Assembly (NCBI RefSeq): GCF_012221945.1
Contig: NZ_CP032549.1
Span: forward strand, 1,178,001-1,242,000
DNA: 64,000 nt
DNA from: Glutamicibacter mishrai
GTDB taxonomy: Bacteria; Actinomycetota; Actinomycetes; Actinomycetales; Micrococcaceae
Reading direction: 5' to 3'
Shown here piece by piece: positions 43,446 through 51,843 of the stretch. The position numbers were made by a program, and so were the translations under genes. The stretch's first letter is position 1; each line of letters starts with the position of its first letter. The notes beneath the pieces are model-generated. The model made no database searches, was not told the origin of the DNA, and was given only the letters and a program-made list of their open reading frames with translations.

Positions 43446-44947
43446 TATTTCTGCCCGCCAACGGGTGCAAATACGCGGAGCACCGAAATCGGGTCATTGG
43501 GTTTGGCTCCCTCACGCGGCAAGAAGGCGAACAGTTGCTCCTCAAGCTTCGCATCGACTTTAATCTGGGCCGCCTCGGCTTGGGACAGCGCCAGGTCAAT
43601 CAGGGAATCCAGCTCATCACGGAGCACCCACAAGTCTTCCAGCAGCTGCGCTGCCGCCTGAAGCCCTGGCTTGGCCTTGGCCCGTTCATGCATCTGGTCA
43701 AGGGCATCGGTGTGGGTGACGATCGCGGTGCGAATCTGCGGCACCACCTGCAGCCCGGCAGCCCCGTCGTGGTCGATCAGTTGAACCAGCAGCTGCAGTC
43801 CCCCGCGATGCTGTTCGATGATCTGGTTCCACGACTTCACCGAATTGCCGGCGGTGCCGGTGAGGCTGCGGGCCAGCTCCACCGCGCGGCGCAGCAGGCC
43901 CAGGTGCTCGGCTTGCCCTTCGAGCTGCCGGGCCTGCTTTTCGGAGATGTTCCCTTCGACAATGGCGTCTTGCACGTCAGCGCCCACGGCCCCGTTCTCG
44001 GCGAGGGCGAGCTCGCGCTGCACTTGGATCTCTTTGAGCGTCCGGGTACTGCGGTTCGAAGCCTGCGTATCTACGGCGGTCGTCGGAGTACGCCGCAGCG
44101 CATTCAGATCCTTCTGGATCGAAGCTTCCCAGCCTTCAGCTTGCTTGAGGCGCTTCTTGGCTGCGGCCTGCACGTCCTTGCGGCGTTTCTGGCGCAGTCC
44201 GACAAAGACGAGAACCGCGACAATCAGCAAGAGCACGCCGAAAACAATGCCCATGGCGATTTTCTTGTCCAGCGGAGCCCGGAGATTCTCGGTGGTGGAG
44301 ATGGCGACTGCGCTGATTCCAGCGGTGTAGTCGCCAGCTTCGAAATGCTTGGTGCCGGCATCTAGGATCTTGTCTTTGCTTCCGGTTTCGGTTTCCCTCA
44401 CATTGCGCCCGGGATCAACGAAGACTTCGACCTGGCCGTCGGGTGATTCGGGGAGCATCACGCCTACAGCAATCCAGCCCTCCCCCACGTAGCCTTTGGT
44501 TTTGCCGTTCTCCAGCCAGTCATCGCTCAAGGCATCGCTGTCGCCGAACATCAGCATGCCTCGCACCAGTTGGCTGGCGCCTTTGAGATTATTGGGTTTT
44601 TTATCTACGCCCAACAAGATTTTGGCGTTCTGACCGTCGACTGCTTCACGGACCGCATCCATGATTTTCTGCGAATCAACGTCATCGATCGCGGTATCGG
44701 TGACGGCAAGATACATCTTGCCTTCTTGGGAAGTCACCGACGGAATGAGGATGGTGTCATCATCCTCTGATTCGCTGTTTGGCGAGGCGGAGGGGTACAC
44801 GGGTTCCGAAGATTCCGCGGTGGTACTCGCTGTTGCACCCTGTGCGGGAATGCTGGGCGCGCTCAGGCCTAGAATGCTTGCCAGAGCCACCGTGCAGGCA
44901 ACTAAAACTGTTCGACGCAGTGACTTTTCTAGGCTGGTGCGAGTCAT
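43445..44947 (-). CDS. TPM-domain membrane protein
   Basis: A 500-aa exported protein. A signal peptide (RRTVLVACTVALASILGLSAPSIPAQGA) is followed by an acidic Ser-rich stretch and a TPM (YgcG-type) domain at about 65-195 (KMYLAVTDTAIDDVDSQKIM, ILLGVDKK). A transmembrane helix near 225-250 (IAMGIVFGVLLLIVAVLVFVGL) then leads to a cytoplasmic, largely helical tail (AAAKKRLKQAEGWEASIQKDL onward). The start at 44947 is chosen because the signal peptide begins there; the frame is open to 45004. TPM proteins have been linked to photosystem repair and to metal-dependent phosphatase activity; the role in bacteria like this is unclear. Confidence 0.78.
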   Translation of the reverse strand: MTRTSLEKSLRRTVLVACTVALASILGLSAPSIPAQGATASTTAESSEPVYPSASPNSESEDDDTILIPSVTSQEGKMYLAVTDTAIDDVDSQKIMDAVREAVDGQNAKILLGVDKKPNNLKGASQLVRGMLMFGDSDALSDDWLENGKTKGYVGEGWIAVGVMLPESPDGQVEVFVDPGRNVRETETGSKDKILDAGTKHFEAGDYTAGISAVAISTTENLRAPLDKKIAMGIVFGVLLLIVAVLVFVGLRQKRRKDVQAAAKKRLKQAEGWEASIQKDLNALRRTPTTAVDTQASNRSTRTLKEIQVQRELALAENGAVGADVQDAIVEGNISEKQARQLEGQAEHLGLLRRAVELARSLTGTAGNSVKSWNQIIEQHRGGLQLLVQLIDHDGAAGLQVVPQIRTAIVTHTDALDQMHERAKAKPGLQAAAQLLEDLWVLRDELDSLIDLALSQAEAAQIKVDAKLEEQLFAFLPREGAKPNDPISVLRVFAPVGGQK

Positions 44948-45004
44948 GAAAACTACTGTATCAACAGGGCGTTGACTAACTATTGCAGCATGTCGTCGCC
45001 GCAA

Positions 45005-45931
45005 CTACGTCGCGAGCGCATCCCAGTTCGCACCGACGAGACCTAATTTGTCGGGGTTCGAGACCTGCAGTATCTGCTGAACCGACCCGGAAACCACGTC
45101 GATGACCAGCACGTCTTCCCGGCCTTCAATGGCAAACCGCAAGGCCGGTTCGCCATTGACCCTGCCGGTGGATATCTGGCGTCCCGGGTTCTTCCGCTCT
45201 ATCCCGATCATGAAACGAGCAATCCGCTGTGCTCCAACAACCGGGTTGCGCGCTGCCCGGACTTTTCCTCCGCCGTCGGAGTACAGCACTGCGTCATGGG
45301 CCAGAAGCTTGATTACCCCCTCGGTGTCAGCACGATGGATGGCCTGGACAATCTCGGTCAGGACCGACGAGACACTGGAGACATCGTGTTGCGCAGTCCT
45401 GGCTTGCTCCAGCTTCTTGGCCGCCCGGCTCAGCATCTGACGTACGGCCGCCGGCGAGCTTTCAAGCACTGGCGCGATGTCGGCGGCTGAATACCCCAAA
45501 GCATGGTGGAGCACATAGGCGGCCCTGGCCTGCGGGGAAAGTTCCTCGAGCAGCAGCAGGATCCCGAGCCGCAGCATCGAATCATTGATCGCGGCCTCTT
45601 CGGGCAGCATCTGCTGGTCGATAGGCTCCGGAAGCCAGGAGCCGACATAGTCCGTGCGCTGGTGCTGGGCCGAGCGCAAGACGTCGATGGATCGGCGGGT
45701 GGTCAACGTCGTGAGGAATGCCGGCCAGTTCTGCACCGAAGCCGCCTGGCCAGGCTCAAGCTTGAAGACCTGTTCGCCCACTGCGGCAACCACGTCTTCA
45801 GCCTGAGCCCAGACACCGAGCATGTTGTAGACCAGCACCGTGAACCGGGGCTTGGACTCGTGCCAATGCTCCAGCGCGGCGGTCGCTTCGGGTTGTTCCA
45901 CGCGCCCGATCGTATCAGCAGCTTTGGGCAT
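45005..45931 (-). CDS. ECF41-family RNA polymerase sigma factor
   Basis: A 308-aa extracytoplasmic-function sigma factor with region 2 (VLVYNMLGVWAQAEDVVAAV), region 4 (LSPQARAAYVLHHALGYSAADIAPVLESSPAAVRQMLSRAAKKL), then a SnoaL-like C-terminal extension carrying the ECF41 motifs DGGGK and NPDKL. In ECF41 this extension takes the place of an anti-sigma factor. Its start overlaps the stop of the AhpD-like gene by one base, the conserved ECF41 neighbour arrangement (carboxymuconolactone decarboxylase, oxidoreductase or epimerase). Confidence 0.9.
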   Translation of the reverse strand: MPKAADTIGRVEQPEATAALEHWHESKPRFTVLVYNMLGVWAQAEDVVAAVGEQVFKLEPGQAASVQNWPAFLTTLTTRRSIDVLRSAQHQRTDYVGSWLPEPIDQQMLPEEAAINDSMLRLGILLLLEELSPQARAAYVLHHALGYSAADIAPVLESSPAAVRQMLSRAAKKLEQARTAQHDVSSVSSVLTEIVQAIHRADTEGVIKLLAHDAVLYSDGGGKVRAARNPVVGAQRIARFMIGIERKNPGRQISTGRVNGEPALRFAIEGREDVLVIDVVSGSVQQILQVSNPDKLGLVGANWDALAT

Positions 45932-46371
45932 TAACCGCGTACGGGTGGTTCGAGCTGGGTGGTGATTGCGATGCGATTCCAGACATTGATCGTGGCAATA
46001 GCCAGGATCAGATTCCCAACTTCTTCGTCGCTGAATTCTTCGGCGGCGTCATTCCAGACTTCGTCACTGACTCCGCGCGAGGAATCCAGACGCGTGACCT
46101 CATCGGTCAGGCGCAGGGCCGCGCGTTCTGCATCGCTGAACAGCGGCGAATCGTTGTATGCAGCCACTGCGAAGAGCTTCGCTGCCGGGATGCCCATGGC
46201 CATCGCGTCATGCGAATGCATGTCCGTGCAGAATGAGCATCCGTTGAGGATCGAAGCGCGCAGCTTGACCAGTTCGTAGAGTTCCTTCGGCACCGACGAG
46301 CTGGCATAGGATTCCAATCCCAAGACAGCTGCGTAGCCCTTCTTATGGGTTTTGCTCAAGTTCATGCGCAT
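45931..46371 (-). CDS. AhpD-like carboxymuconolactone decarboxylase family protein
   Basis: A 146-aa helical protein with the AhpD CxxC-His motif (NGCSFCTDMHSHDAM), suggesting alkylhydroperoxidase or thiol-oxidoreductase activity rather than decarboxylation. GGGGAG lies at a suitable distance before ATG 46371; the frame opens at 46389. It is the usual partner and target of ECF41 sigma factors. Confidence 0.88.
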   Translation of the reverse strand: MRMNLSKTHKKGYAAVLGLESYASSSVPKELYELVKLRASILNGCSFCTDMHSHDAMAMGIPAAKLFAVAAYNDSPLFSDAERAALRLTDEVTRLDSSRGVSDEVWNDAAEEFSDEEVGNLILAIATINVWNRIAITTQLEPPVRG

Positions 46372-46452
46372 GGCGCTGCTCCCCTTCAATCGATGTCGGA
46401 GGCATTGTTTGTGCCTTCACTACATACGTCGAAACAGGGAGCTTAACTGTGA

Positions 46453-46493
46453 CACCCCCGAGGAAGAACTTTTCAAAGTCCTCCTCGGGGGTG
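46453..46493 (-). terminator. Terminator of the bkd operon
   Basis: CACCCCCGAGGA (46453-46464) pairs perfectly with TCCTCGGGGGTG (46482-46493); an inner ACTTT/AAAGT pairing lengthens the stem. It begins 14 bases past the E2 stop on the minus strand. Confidence 0.8.
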
Positions 46494-46507
46494 CCAACCA
46501 GGTCATG

Positions 46508-47923
46508 CTAGTCCAGCAACATGGCGGGTTCCTGCAGGATGGAAGCCACATCAGCCATGAAGCGAGCCGAGAGGTCACCGTCAACAACGCGGTGGTCGAA
46601 GGACCCGCCCAGAGTGGTGATCCAGCGTGGAACGACTTCGCCGTCGACAACCCATGGCTTCTGGCGGATGGTGCCGAAGGCAACGATCGCGACTTCACCC
46701 GGGTTGATGATCGGGGTACCGGTATCAATGCCCAGCGCACCGATATTGGTGATGCTCAGCGAGCCATCACGCATGTCCTCTGGACGGGTCTTGCCGGCAC
46801 GAGCGGTGGTGGCCAGCTCGTTCAGGGCAATAGCCAGTTCCTTCATGTTCAGGTTCTGGGCATCCTTGATATTCGGTACCAGCAGGCCACGCGGGGTGGC
46901 TGCGGCGATGCCCAGGTTCATGAAGCGCTTCTGGTGGATTTCCGCTCCGTTTTCGGTTTCCACCCAGCTGGCATTGACCGAAGGGTTGCGGGCCGCAGCC
47001 CAGATGACGGCGCGGGCCAGCACCAGCAGCGGGGAGACCTTGATGCCTTCGAAGTCGCGGGACTTCTTCAGCCGCTGCACGTACTCCATGGTGCGGCTGG
47101 CATCCACGTCAACGAAGATCGAGACATGCGGCGCGGTGAAGGCCGAGTCCACCATGGCCTTGGCGGTTGCCTTGCGTACGCCGCGCACCGGGGTGCGTTC
47201 CACACGGGCATCTGCCAGCTGGCCGTGGGCCCAGTAGGTTGGCGCTGCGGCGTGCTCGGCTTCGCGCTGTGCCTGGTAGCTGTTCACGTCTTCGCGCGTG
47301 ATTTCGCCCTGGGTTCCGGTGCCGACAACATCGTTGATATCGATGCCCAGTTCCTTGGCCAGGCGGCGTACCGGCGGTTTGGCCAATACCCGGTCTACGA
47401 AGCTGGCCACGGCAGGCTTGCGGCGATCGACTTCTTCGCGCACGACGCTGCCCAGCGACTGGGCGCGACGCGAAATGGTGTCAGCCAGTGCCGCGCCGGA
47501 GTTCCGCACTGCCGCAGTGCGGGCGCCGGTGGCCGATGGGGCTGGGCGGCTGGTGCGCTGGCGGCGTACCGAGGAGTCAGCGGTTGGGCCGGAGCCGACC
47601 AGCGGGCCGGGTTCTTCCGAGGCCTGCGGGGCCGCGGTATTCAGTGCTTCCACCGGTTCTGGTACGCCTGTTGGAGGTGCGGCGTTGCCGTCTTGGTCAA
47701 TGCTGATCAGCGGGTGGTCCACCAATACGGTGTCGCCTTCGGCGGCGTGCAGTTCGGTGACAACGCCGGCGAATGGGCAGGGCAGTTCAACAAGCGACTT
47801 CGCGGTTTCGATCTCGACGAAGATCTGGTTGACCTCGACGGTGTCGCCCACCTGGACTTTCCACGAGGCGATATCTGCTTCGGTCAGGCCTTCGCCCACA
47901 TCGGGGAGGTTAAAAACAGTCAT
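46508..47923 (-). CDS. bkdC: Branched-chain 2-oxoacid dehydrogenase E2 (dihydrolipoyl acyltransferase)
   Basis: A 471-aa E2 with an N-terminal lipoyl domain (lipoylated Lys42 in EIETAKSLVELP), an Ala/Pro/Thr linker, a peripheral-subunit-binding domain at about 155-190 (KPPVRRLAKELGIDINDVVGTGTQGEITREDV) and the catalytic domain ending SFDHRVVDGDLSARFM, with His444 and Asp448. It transfers the acyl group to CoA. No E3 gene is in the window; a shared lipoamide dehydrogenase is expected elsewhere. The gene symbol assumes branched-chain rather than pyruvate specificity. Confidence 0.88.
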   Translation of the reverse strand: MTVFNLPDVGEGLTEADIASWKVQVGDTVEVNQIFVEIETAKSLVELPCPFAGVVTELHAAEGDTVLVDHPLISIDQDGNAAPPTGVPEPVEALNTAAPQASEEPGPLVGSGPTADSSVRRQRTSRPAPSATGARTAAVRNSGAALADTISRRAQSLGSVVREEVDRRKPAVASFVDRVLAKPPVRRLAKELGIDINDVVGTGTQGEITREDVNSYQAQREAEHAAAPTYWAHGQLADARVERTPVRGVRKATAKAMVDSAFTAPHVSIFVDVDASRTMEYVQRLKKSRDFEGIKVSPLLVLARAVIWAAARNPSVNASWVETENGAEIHQKRFMNLGIAAATPRGLLVPNIKDAQNLNMKELAIALNELATTARAGKTRPEDMRDGSLSITNIGALGIDTGTPIINPGEVAIVAFGTIRQKPWVVDGEVVPRWITTLGGSFDHRVVDGDLSARFMADVASILQEPAMLLD

Positions 47924-47944
47924 TTCTACTCCTTGGGTTCCGCT

Positions 47945-48922
47945 TTAGTAAGCGAATGACCGGTCGAGGGCTTCAAGCAACTTGTCGATATCCGGCAGGT
48001 ACTGGGACTCCACCTTGGATACCGGATATGGCATGTGGAATCCGCCGACGCGCAGCACCGGTGCTTCCAGGGAAAGGAAAGCGCGCTCGGTGATTCGGGC
48101 CGCGATCTCGCCGCCGATGCCGCCGAAGGTCGGTGCCTCGTGGGTGACGATCAGCCGTCCGGTCTTCTGCACCGACTCGGTGATGGTGTCGAAGTCGATC
48201 GGGGAAATCGAACGCAGGTCGATCACCTCGATGCTCCGCCCGTCTTCCAGCGCGGCATCAGCGGTAGCCAGTGCGATCGGAACCAGCGGGCCGTAGGCGA
48301 CGATGGTTGCGTCGGTGCCGGGACGGACCACCTGGGCTTTGAAGGCGTCCAAAGCCGGGGTTTCGGTGTCGACTTCGCCTTTGAGCCAGTAGCGGCGCTT
48401 CGGCTCGAAAACGATGACCGGATCCTGGCAGTCGGCGGCCTGCTGGATCATCCAGTAGGCGTCGTGCGCGTTGGATGGGGTGATGATGCGCAGTCCTGCG
48501 GTGTGGGCAAACAGCGCTTCGGGTGACTCCGAGTGGTGCTCGATGGAGCCGATGCCGCCGCCATATGGAATGCGGATAACCACTGGAGCGGTCAGGCGTC
48601 CTTCGGAGCGGGCATGCATTTTGGCCAGCTGCGTGGTGATCTGGTTGAAGGCGGGGAAAACGAAACCGTCAAACTGGATCTCGACGATCGGGCTGAAGCC
48701 GCGCAGAGCCATTCCGACGGCGGTGCCGACGATGCCGGCTTCACCCAATGGCGAGTCGATTACCCGGTGGGAACCGTACTTGTCGATCAGTCCATCGGTG
48801 ACGCGGTAGACGCCGCCGAGGCGTCCGATGTCCTCGCCCATGAGCAACGATTTGTCGTTGGTATCAAGAATCTTGTCCAGGCCCGAGGTGATGGCCTTGG
48901 CCAGGGTCATTGTTGTGGTCAT
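47945..48922 (-). CDS. bkdB: Branched-chain 2-oxoacid dehydrogenase E1 beta
   Basis: A 325-aa transketolase-like subunit (LLMGEDIGRLGGVYRVTDGL, SPLGEAGIVGTAVGMAL, MHARSEGRLTAPVVIRIPYGGG). With E1 alpha it decarboxylates the 2-oxoacid and acylates E2. It is next to E1 alpha on the minus strand; E2 follows after 21 bases. Confidence 0.9.
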   Translation of the reverse strand: MTTTMTLAKAITSGLDKILDTNDKSLLMGEDIGRLGGVYRVTDGLIDKYGSHRVIDSPLGEAGIVGTAVGMALRGFSPIVEIQFDGFVFPAFNQITTQLAKMHARSEGRLTAPVVIRIPYGGGIGSIEHHSESPEALFAHTAGLRIITPSNAHDAYWMIQQAADCQDPVIVFEPKRRYWLKGEVDTETPALDAFKAQVVRPGTDATIVAYGPLVPIALATADAALEDGRSIEVIDLRSISPIDFDTITESVQKTGRLIVTHEAPTFGGIGGEIAARITERAFLSLEAPVLRVGGFHMPYPVSKVESQYLPDIDKLLEALDRSFAY

Positions 48923-50065
48923 TTACTGCTCTCCCTCGGCCGCGTCAGCGAATCCAGCTTCGTATTCCATGTGCCAGGCAAGTTCTTCCTGGATCAGCGG
49001 ATGTGCTTCTGCGTAGACCTGTTCAAAGGACTTGGCCAATGGCGGAACAGGGAAGGCCATTGCGTCTTCGCGCACCTTGGCCGCCATGGCATCGGCGTCT
49101 GCGGCTAGCTGCTCGAAGAATGCGTCATCGACGAGGTTGTTTTCGCGGAGGTAGGTTTCAAGGCGAACCAGTGGGTCCTTGGGAGCCCACTGCTTTTCCT
49201 CTTCGCTCATGCGGTACTTGGTGGGATCGTCGGCGGTGGTGTGCGCGCCGAGTCGGTATGTCACAGCTTCGATGAAGACCGGACCTTTGCCGCTGCGTGC
49301 ATGCTCAAGGGCCCAGCGGGTCACTGCAAGAACAGCCAAGACGTCATTGCCATCGACGCGGATGCCCGGCATGCCGTAGCCGGCAGCGCGGTTGACCAAC
49401 GGAACCTTGGACTGCACTTCGAACGGCACGGAGATGGCGTACTGGTTGTTCTGGCAGAAGTACACCACTGGAGCGTTGAACGAGTTGGCGAAGACCATCG
49501 ACTCGTGGGTCTCGCCCTCAGTGGATGAGCCATCCCCGAAGTACGCCACCACCGCGTTGCCTTCGGCAGCGCGGCGTTCTTCATCCCAGCCGTGCTGTTC
49601 CATGTTCAAGGCCATGGCGTAGCCGGCCGCATGAGGCATCTGCGCCGCGAGGACCATGGTGTACATGTGGAAGTTGTTTTCCCTCGGATCCCAACCGCCA
49701 CCGGAGATTCCGCGGAAGAGTCGCAGCATTTCCGAGAAGGAAACATTGCGGGTCAGGGCCACGCCGTGTTCGCGGTAGGTAGGGAAGATATAGTCGTTCG
49801 GCCGGGTAGCGCGGCCTGAACCGATCTGGGCTGCTTCTTGTCCGCGCAGTGGGACCCAGAGGGCCAGCTGGCCCTGACGCTGCAGTGCCGTGGCTTCCTG
49901 GTCGAAACGGCGGGTCATTGCCATATCGCGGTAGAAACCACGCAGCATTTGATCATCAACGTCACCCAGATACGCATCATACGTTTCGTGGGAGTGACGC
50001 TGGCCGTCCGGGGTCAAGATCTGAATCAGATCCGACTCCGTCGCCTGAGTCGCAGCACGCGTCAT
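48923..50065 (-). CDS. bkdA: Branched-chain 2-oxoacid dehydrogenase E1 alpha
   Basis: A 380-aa thiamine-diphosphate enzyme. The ThDP/Mg motif runs from GDGSSTEGETHE to FCQNNQYAIS; LRGQEAAQIGSG and YRLGAHTTADDPTKYR (the phosphorylation-loop region of the family) are present. The frame is open to 50155, but the ATG at 50065 has AAGGAAG in front, and the sequence upstream is the palindrome at 50086-50123, so 50065 is the start. First gene of the operon. Confidence 0.9.
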   Translation of the reverse strand: MTRAATQATESDLIQILTPDGQRHSHETYDAYLGDVDDQMLRGFYRDMAMTRRFDQEATALQRQGQLALWVPLRGQEAAQIGSGRATRPNDYIFPTYREHGVALTRNVSFSEMLRLFRGISGGGWDPRENNFHMYTMVLAAQMPHAAGYAMALNMEQHGWDEERRAAEGNAVVAYFGDGSSTEGETHESMVFANSFNAPVVYFCQNNQYAISVPFEVQSKVPLVNRAAGYGMPGIRVDGNDVLAVLAVTRWALEHARSGKGPVFIEAVTYRLGAHTTADDPTKYRMSEEEKQWAPKDPLVRLETYLRENNLVDDAFFEQLAADADAMAAKVREDAMAFPVPPLAKSFEQVYAEAHPLIQEELAWHMEYEAGFADAAEGEQ

Positions 50066-50085
50066 ATATCTTCCTTTGATCATGA

Positions 50086-50123
50086 ATATGCCCCACACGG
50101 AATACATTCCGCATGGGACATAT
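50086..50123. promoter_or_regulatory. Large palindrome at the head of the bkd operon
   Basis: Arms 50086-50103 (ATATGCCCCACACGGAAT) and 50106-50123 pair at 15 of 18 positions around a 2-base spacer, beginning 20 bases upstream of bkdA. Probably the operator of the bkd promoter; no regulator gene of the Lrp/BkdR type is adjacent. Confidence 0.6.
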
Positions 50124-50186
50124 ACGGCTTGTCTAACTCCTAAGCCTATAGCCATTGACCGCTAAAACGCGAGACAACAGCACCAA

Positions 50187-51302
50187 TCAGCTATGCGCCA
50201 AATACAGTGATTCCTTGCACAGTTCAATGAATCGATCATTAGCTTCCACTTCGCCGATCGATACCCGCACGCCTTCATTGGCGAAACCACGCACCGAAAG
50301 CGCGACAGCATTTGCCCGCTCCACGAACTCCGAAGTCTTTTCACCCAAGGGCAACCAGACGAAGTTCGCTTGGGTCGAAGGGATCTTCCAGCCCTGATCC
50401 TTCAACGCCACCACCACGCGCTCGCGTTCCTGAACCAACGAGTCGACGCGTTCAAGCACACGGTCAATTTGCGACAACGAAGCGACAGCGGCATCTTCAG
50501 CAACGCTTGATACCGCAAACGGCGTAGCCATCACGCGGATGTTATTGGTGATATCCGGGTGGGCGACAGAATAGCCAACCCGCAAATTCGCCAGGCCATG
50601 AGCCTTCGAGAAAGTACGCAGCAGGACAACGTTCTCGTGTTCGTTGTAGGTATGGAGCCCATCTACCGACTTCTCATCGCGAACGAACTCGATGTAGGCC
50701 TCGTCCAGAACCACCAGGACGTTCTTGGGAACTCGGGCCAAGAAGTCATCGACTTCGGCCTGGGTCAGGATTGGCCCCGTCGGATTATTAGGCGTGCACA
50801 GCAAGATCACCGACGTGTTCTCATTGACGGCAGCGATCATGGCTTCAAGATCGTGACGTCCGTCTTCCAGCAACGGAATCTCCACCGGAAGCGCACCTGC
50901 GGTCTGAACGAGAATCGGGTAAGCCTCGAAGGATCGCCAAGCGTAAATTACCTCGTCCTGGATTCCATCTTCGTTCTGTCCCGCGAAGGTGCTCAGAATT
51001 TGAGTCAGCGCACCGAGGGATCCGGCACCGGTGACGATATCTTCAGCTGGCACATCCAGGTACTCAGACAGCGCTTCACGCAGCTTGGTCGACAGTGGAT
51101 CTGGATAGCGGTTCAAGCTGCTTTGCTCGATCACGGCTTGGTGCACAGTATCCAATGGGCCGAATGGAATCTCGTTCGATGACAGTTTGTAGGCAGTGAT
51201 GCCTTCTACAGGTGCTGGCGGCTTGCCTGCAGCGTATTTTGGGAGACGTGCAACGACGGGGCGTGGCTGCACCTGGTCTTGGGTCACCGGATTTTCAGTC
51301 AT
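50187..51302 (-). CDS. Histidinol-phosphate/aromatic aminotransferase
   Basis: A 371-aa fold-type I PLP aminotransferase. The Schiff-base Lys is in RTFSKAHGLANLRVGY; LCTPNNPTGPILTQAEV and VLDEAYIEF bind PLP. It could be HisC, or the closely related Pat, which transaminates aromatic 2-oxoacids in actinobacteria. It lies 121 bases upstream of bkdA on the same strand, outside any his operon, which slightly favours Pat. Confidence 0.85.
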   Translation of the reverse strand: MTENPVTQDQVQPRPVVARLPKYAAGKPPAPVEGITAYKLSSNEIPFGPLDTVHQAVIEQSSLNRYPDPLSTKLREALSEYLDVPAEDIVTGAGSLGALTQILSTFAGQNEDGIQDEVIYAWRSFEAYPILVQTAGALPVEIPLLEDGRHDLEAMIAAVNENTSVILLCTPNNPTGPILTQAEVDDFLARVPKNVLVVLDEAYIEFVRDEKSVDGLHTYNEHENVVLLRTFSKAHGLANLRVGYSVAHPDITNNIRVMATPFAVSSVAEDAAVASLSQIDRVLERVDSLVQERERVVVALKDQGWKIPSTQANFVWLPLGEKTSEFVERANAVALSVRGFANEGVRVSIGEVEANDRFIELCKESLYLAHS

Positions 51303-51383
51303 AGCTAAAGCCTATCCCTCATTTAAGGGCTGATTACATCCGTTCCACATACCCAGCCCAGCTTTTTATGACAGAGTTAAAGC

Positions 51384-51770
51384 ATGAGCTTCCTCATTCG
51401 AGTCATCATTAATGCTTTGGCCCTCGCGGCCGCCGTTTGGATTGTCCCCGGCTTGCAGATTCACGCTGTCGGCGACGGAGCAGCAAGTACCGCAATCGCC
51501 TACCTCGTTGTCGCCGTCATCTTCGGCTTGGTTAACGCCCTGGTACGTCCTATCGTCAAGTTCTTCTCCTTGCCGATCACCTGCCTGACGTTGGGCTTGT
51601 TCACTATCGTGATCAATGCGCTGATGCTGTTGCTCACTTCGTGGCTGACCAGCTTCACACCCATCGAGCTCTACATTGAGTCCTTCTGGTGGGACGCCAT
51701 TGCCGGAACGATCATCATTGCGATCGTCTCCGCTGTCCTAGGACTGTTCGTCAAGAGCGACAGAGACTGA
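51384..51770 (+). CDS. YvlD/phage-holin-family membrane protein
   Basis: A 128-aa protein with four hydrophobic segments (INALALAAAVWIVPGLQI, IAYLVVAVIFGLVNALVRPIV, LPITCLTLGLFTIVINALMLLLTSWL, AIAGTIIIAIVSAVLGLFV). The NALVRPIVKFFSLPI core is diagnostic of the YvlD family, called holin-like by annotation only. Divergent from the aminotransferase gene. Confidence 0.85.
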   Translation: MSFLIRVIINALALAAAVWIVPGLQIHAVGDGAASTAIAYLVVAVIFGLVNALVRPIVKFFSLPITCLTLGLFTIVINALMLLLTSWLTSFTPIELYIESFWWDAIAGTIIIAIVSAVLGLFVKSDRD

Positions 51771-51795
51771 CTCCGGCTCTGCGTTCATAGCGTAT

Positions 51796-51825
51796 AAAAG
51801 TGGTTTCCCGGCGGAAACCACTTTT
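51796..51825. terminator. Bidirectional terminator
   Basis: A perfect 13-bp stem (51796-51808 with 51813-51825), loop CGGC, with A and T runs on both sides, lies between the YvlD-like gene and the convergent hydrolase gene. Confidence 0.9.
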
Positions 51826-51843
51826 TTACTGCCTCCACCCGCA

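Noticed and set aside
42105..43661. Very long antisense frame (518 codons) opposite the DUF5129-like gene
   Set aside because: It is a shadow of high-GC codon structure; composition is His/Gln/Arg/Gly-rich as expected for such shadows. The same applies to long antisense frames at 46352-47959 and 58502-59794.
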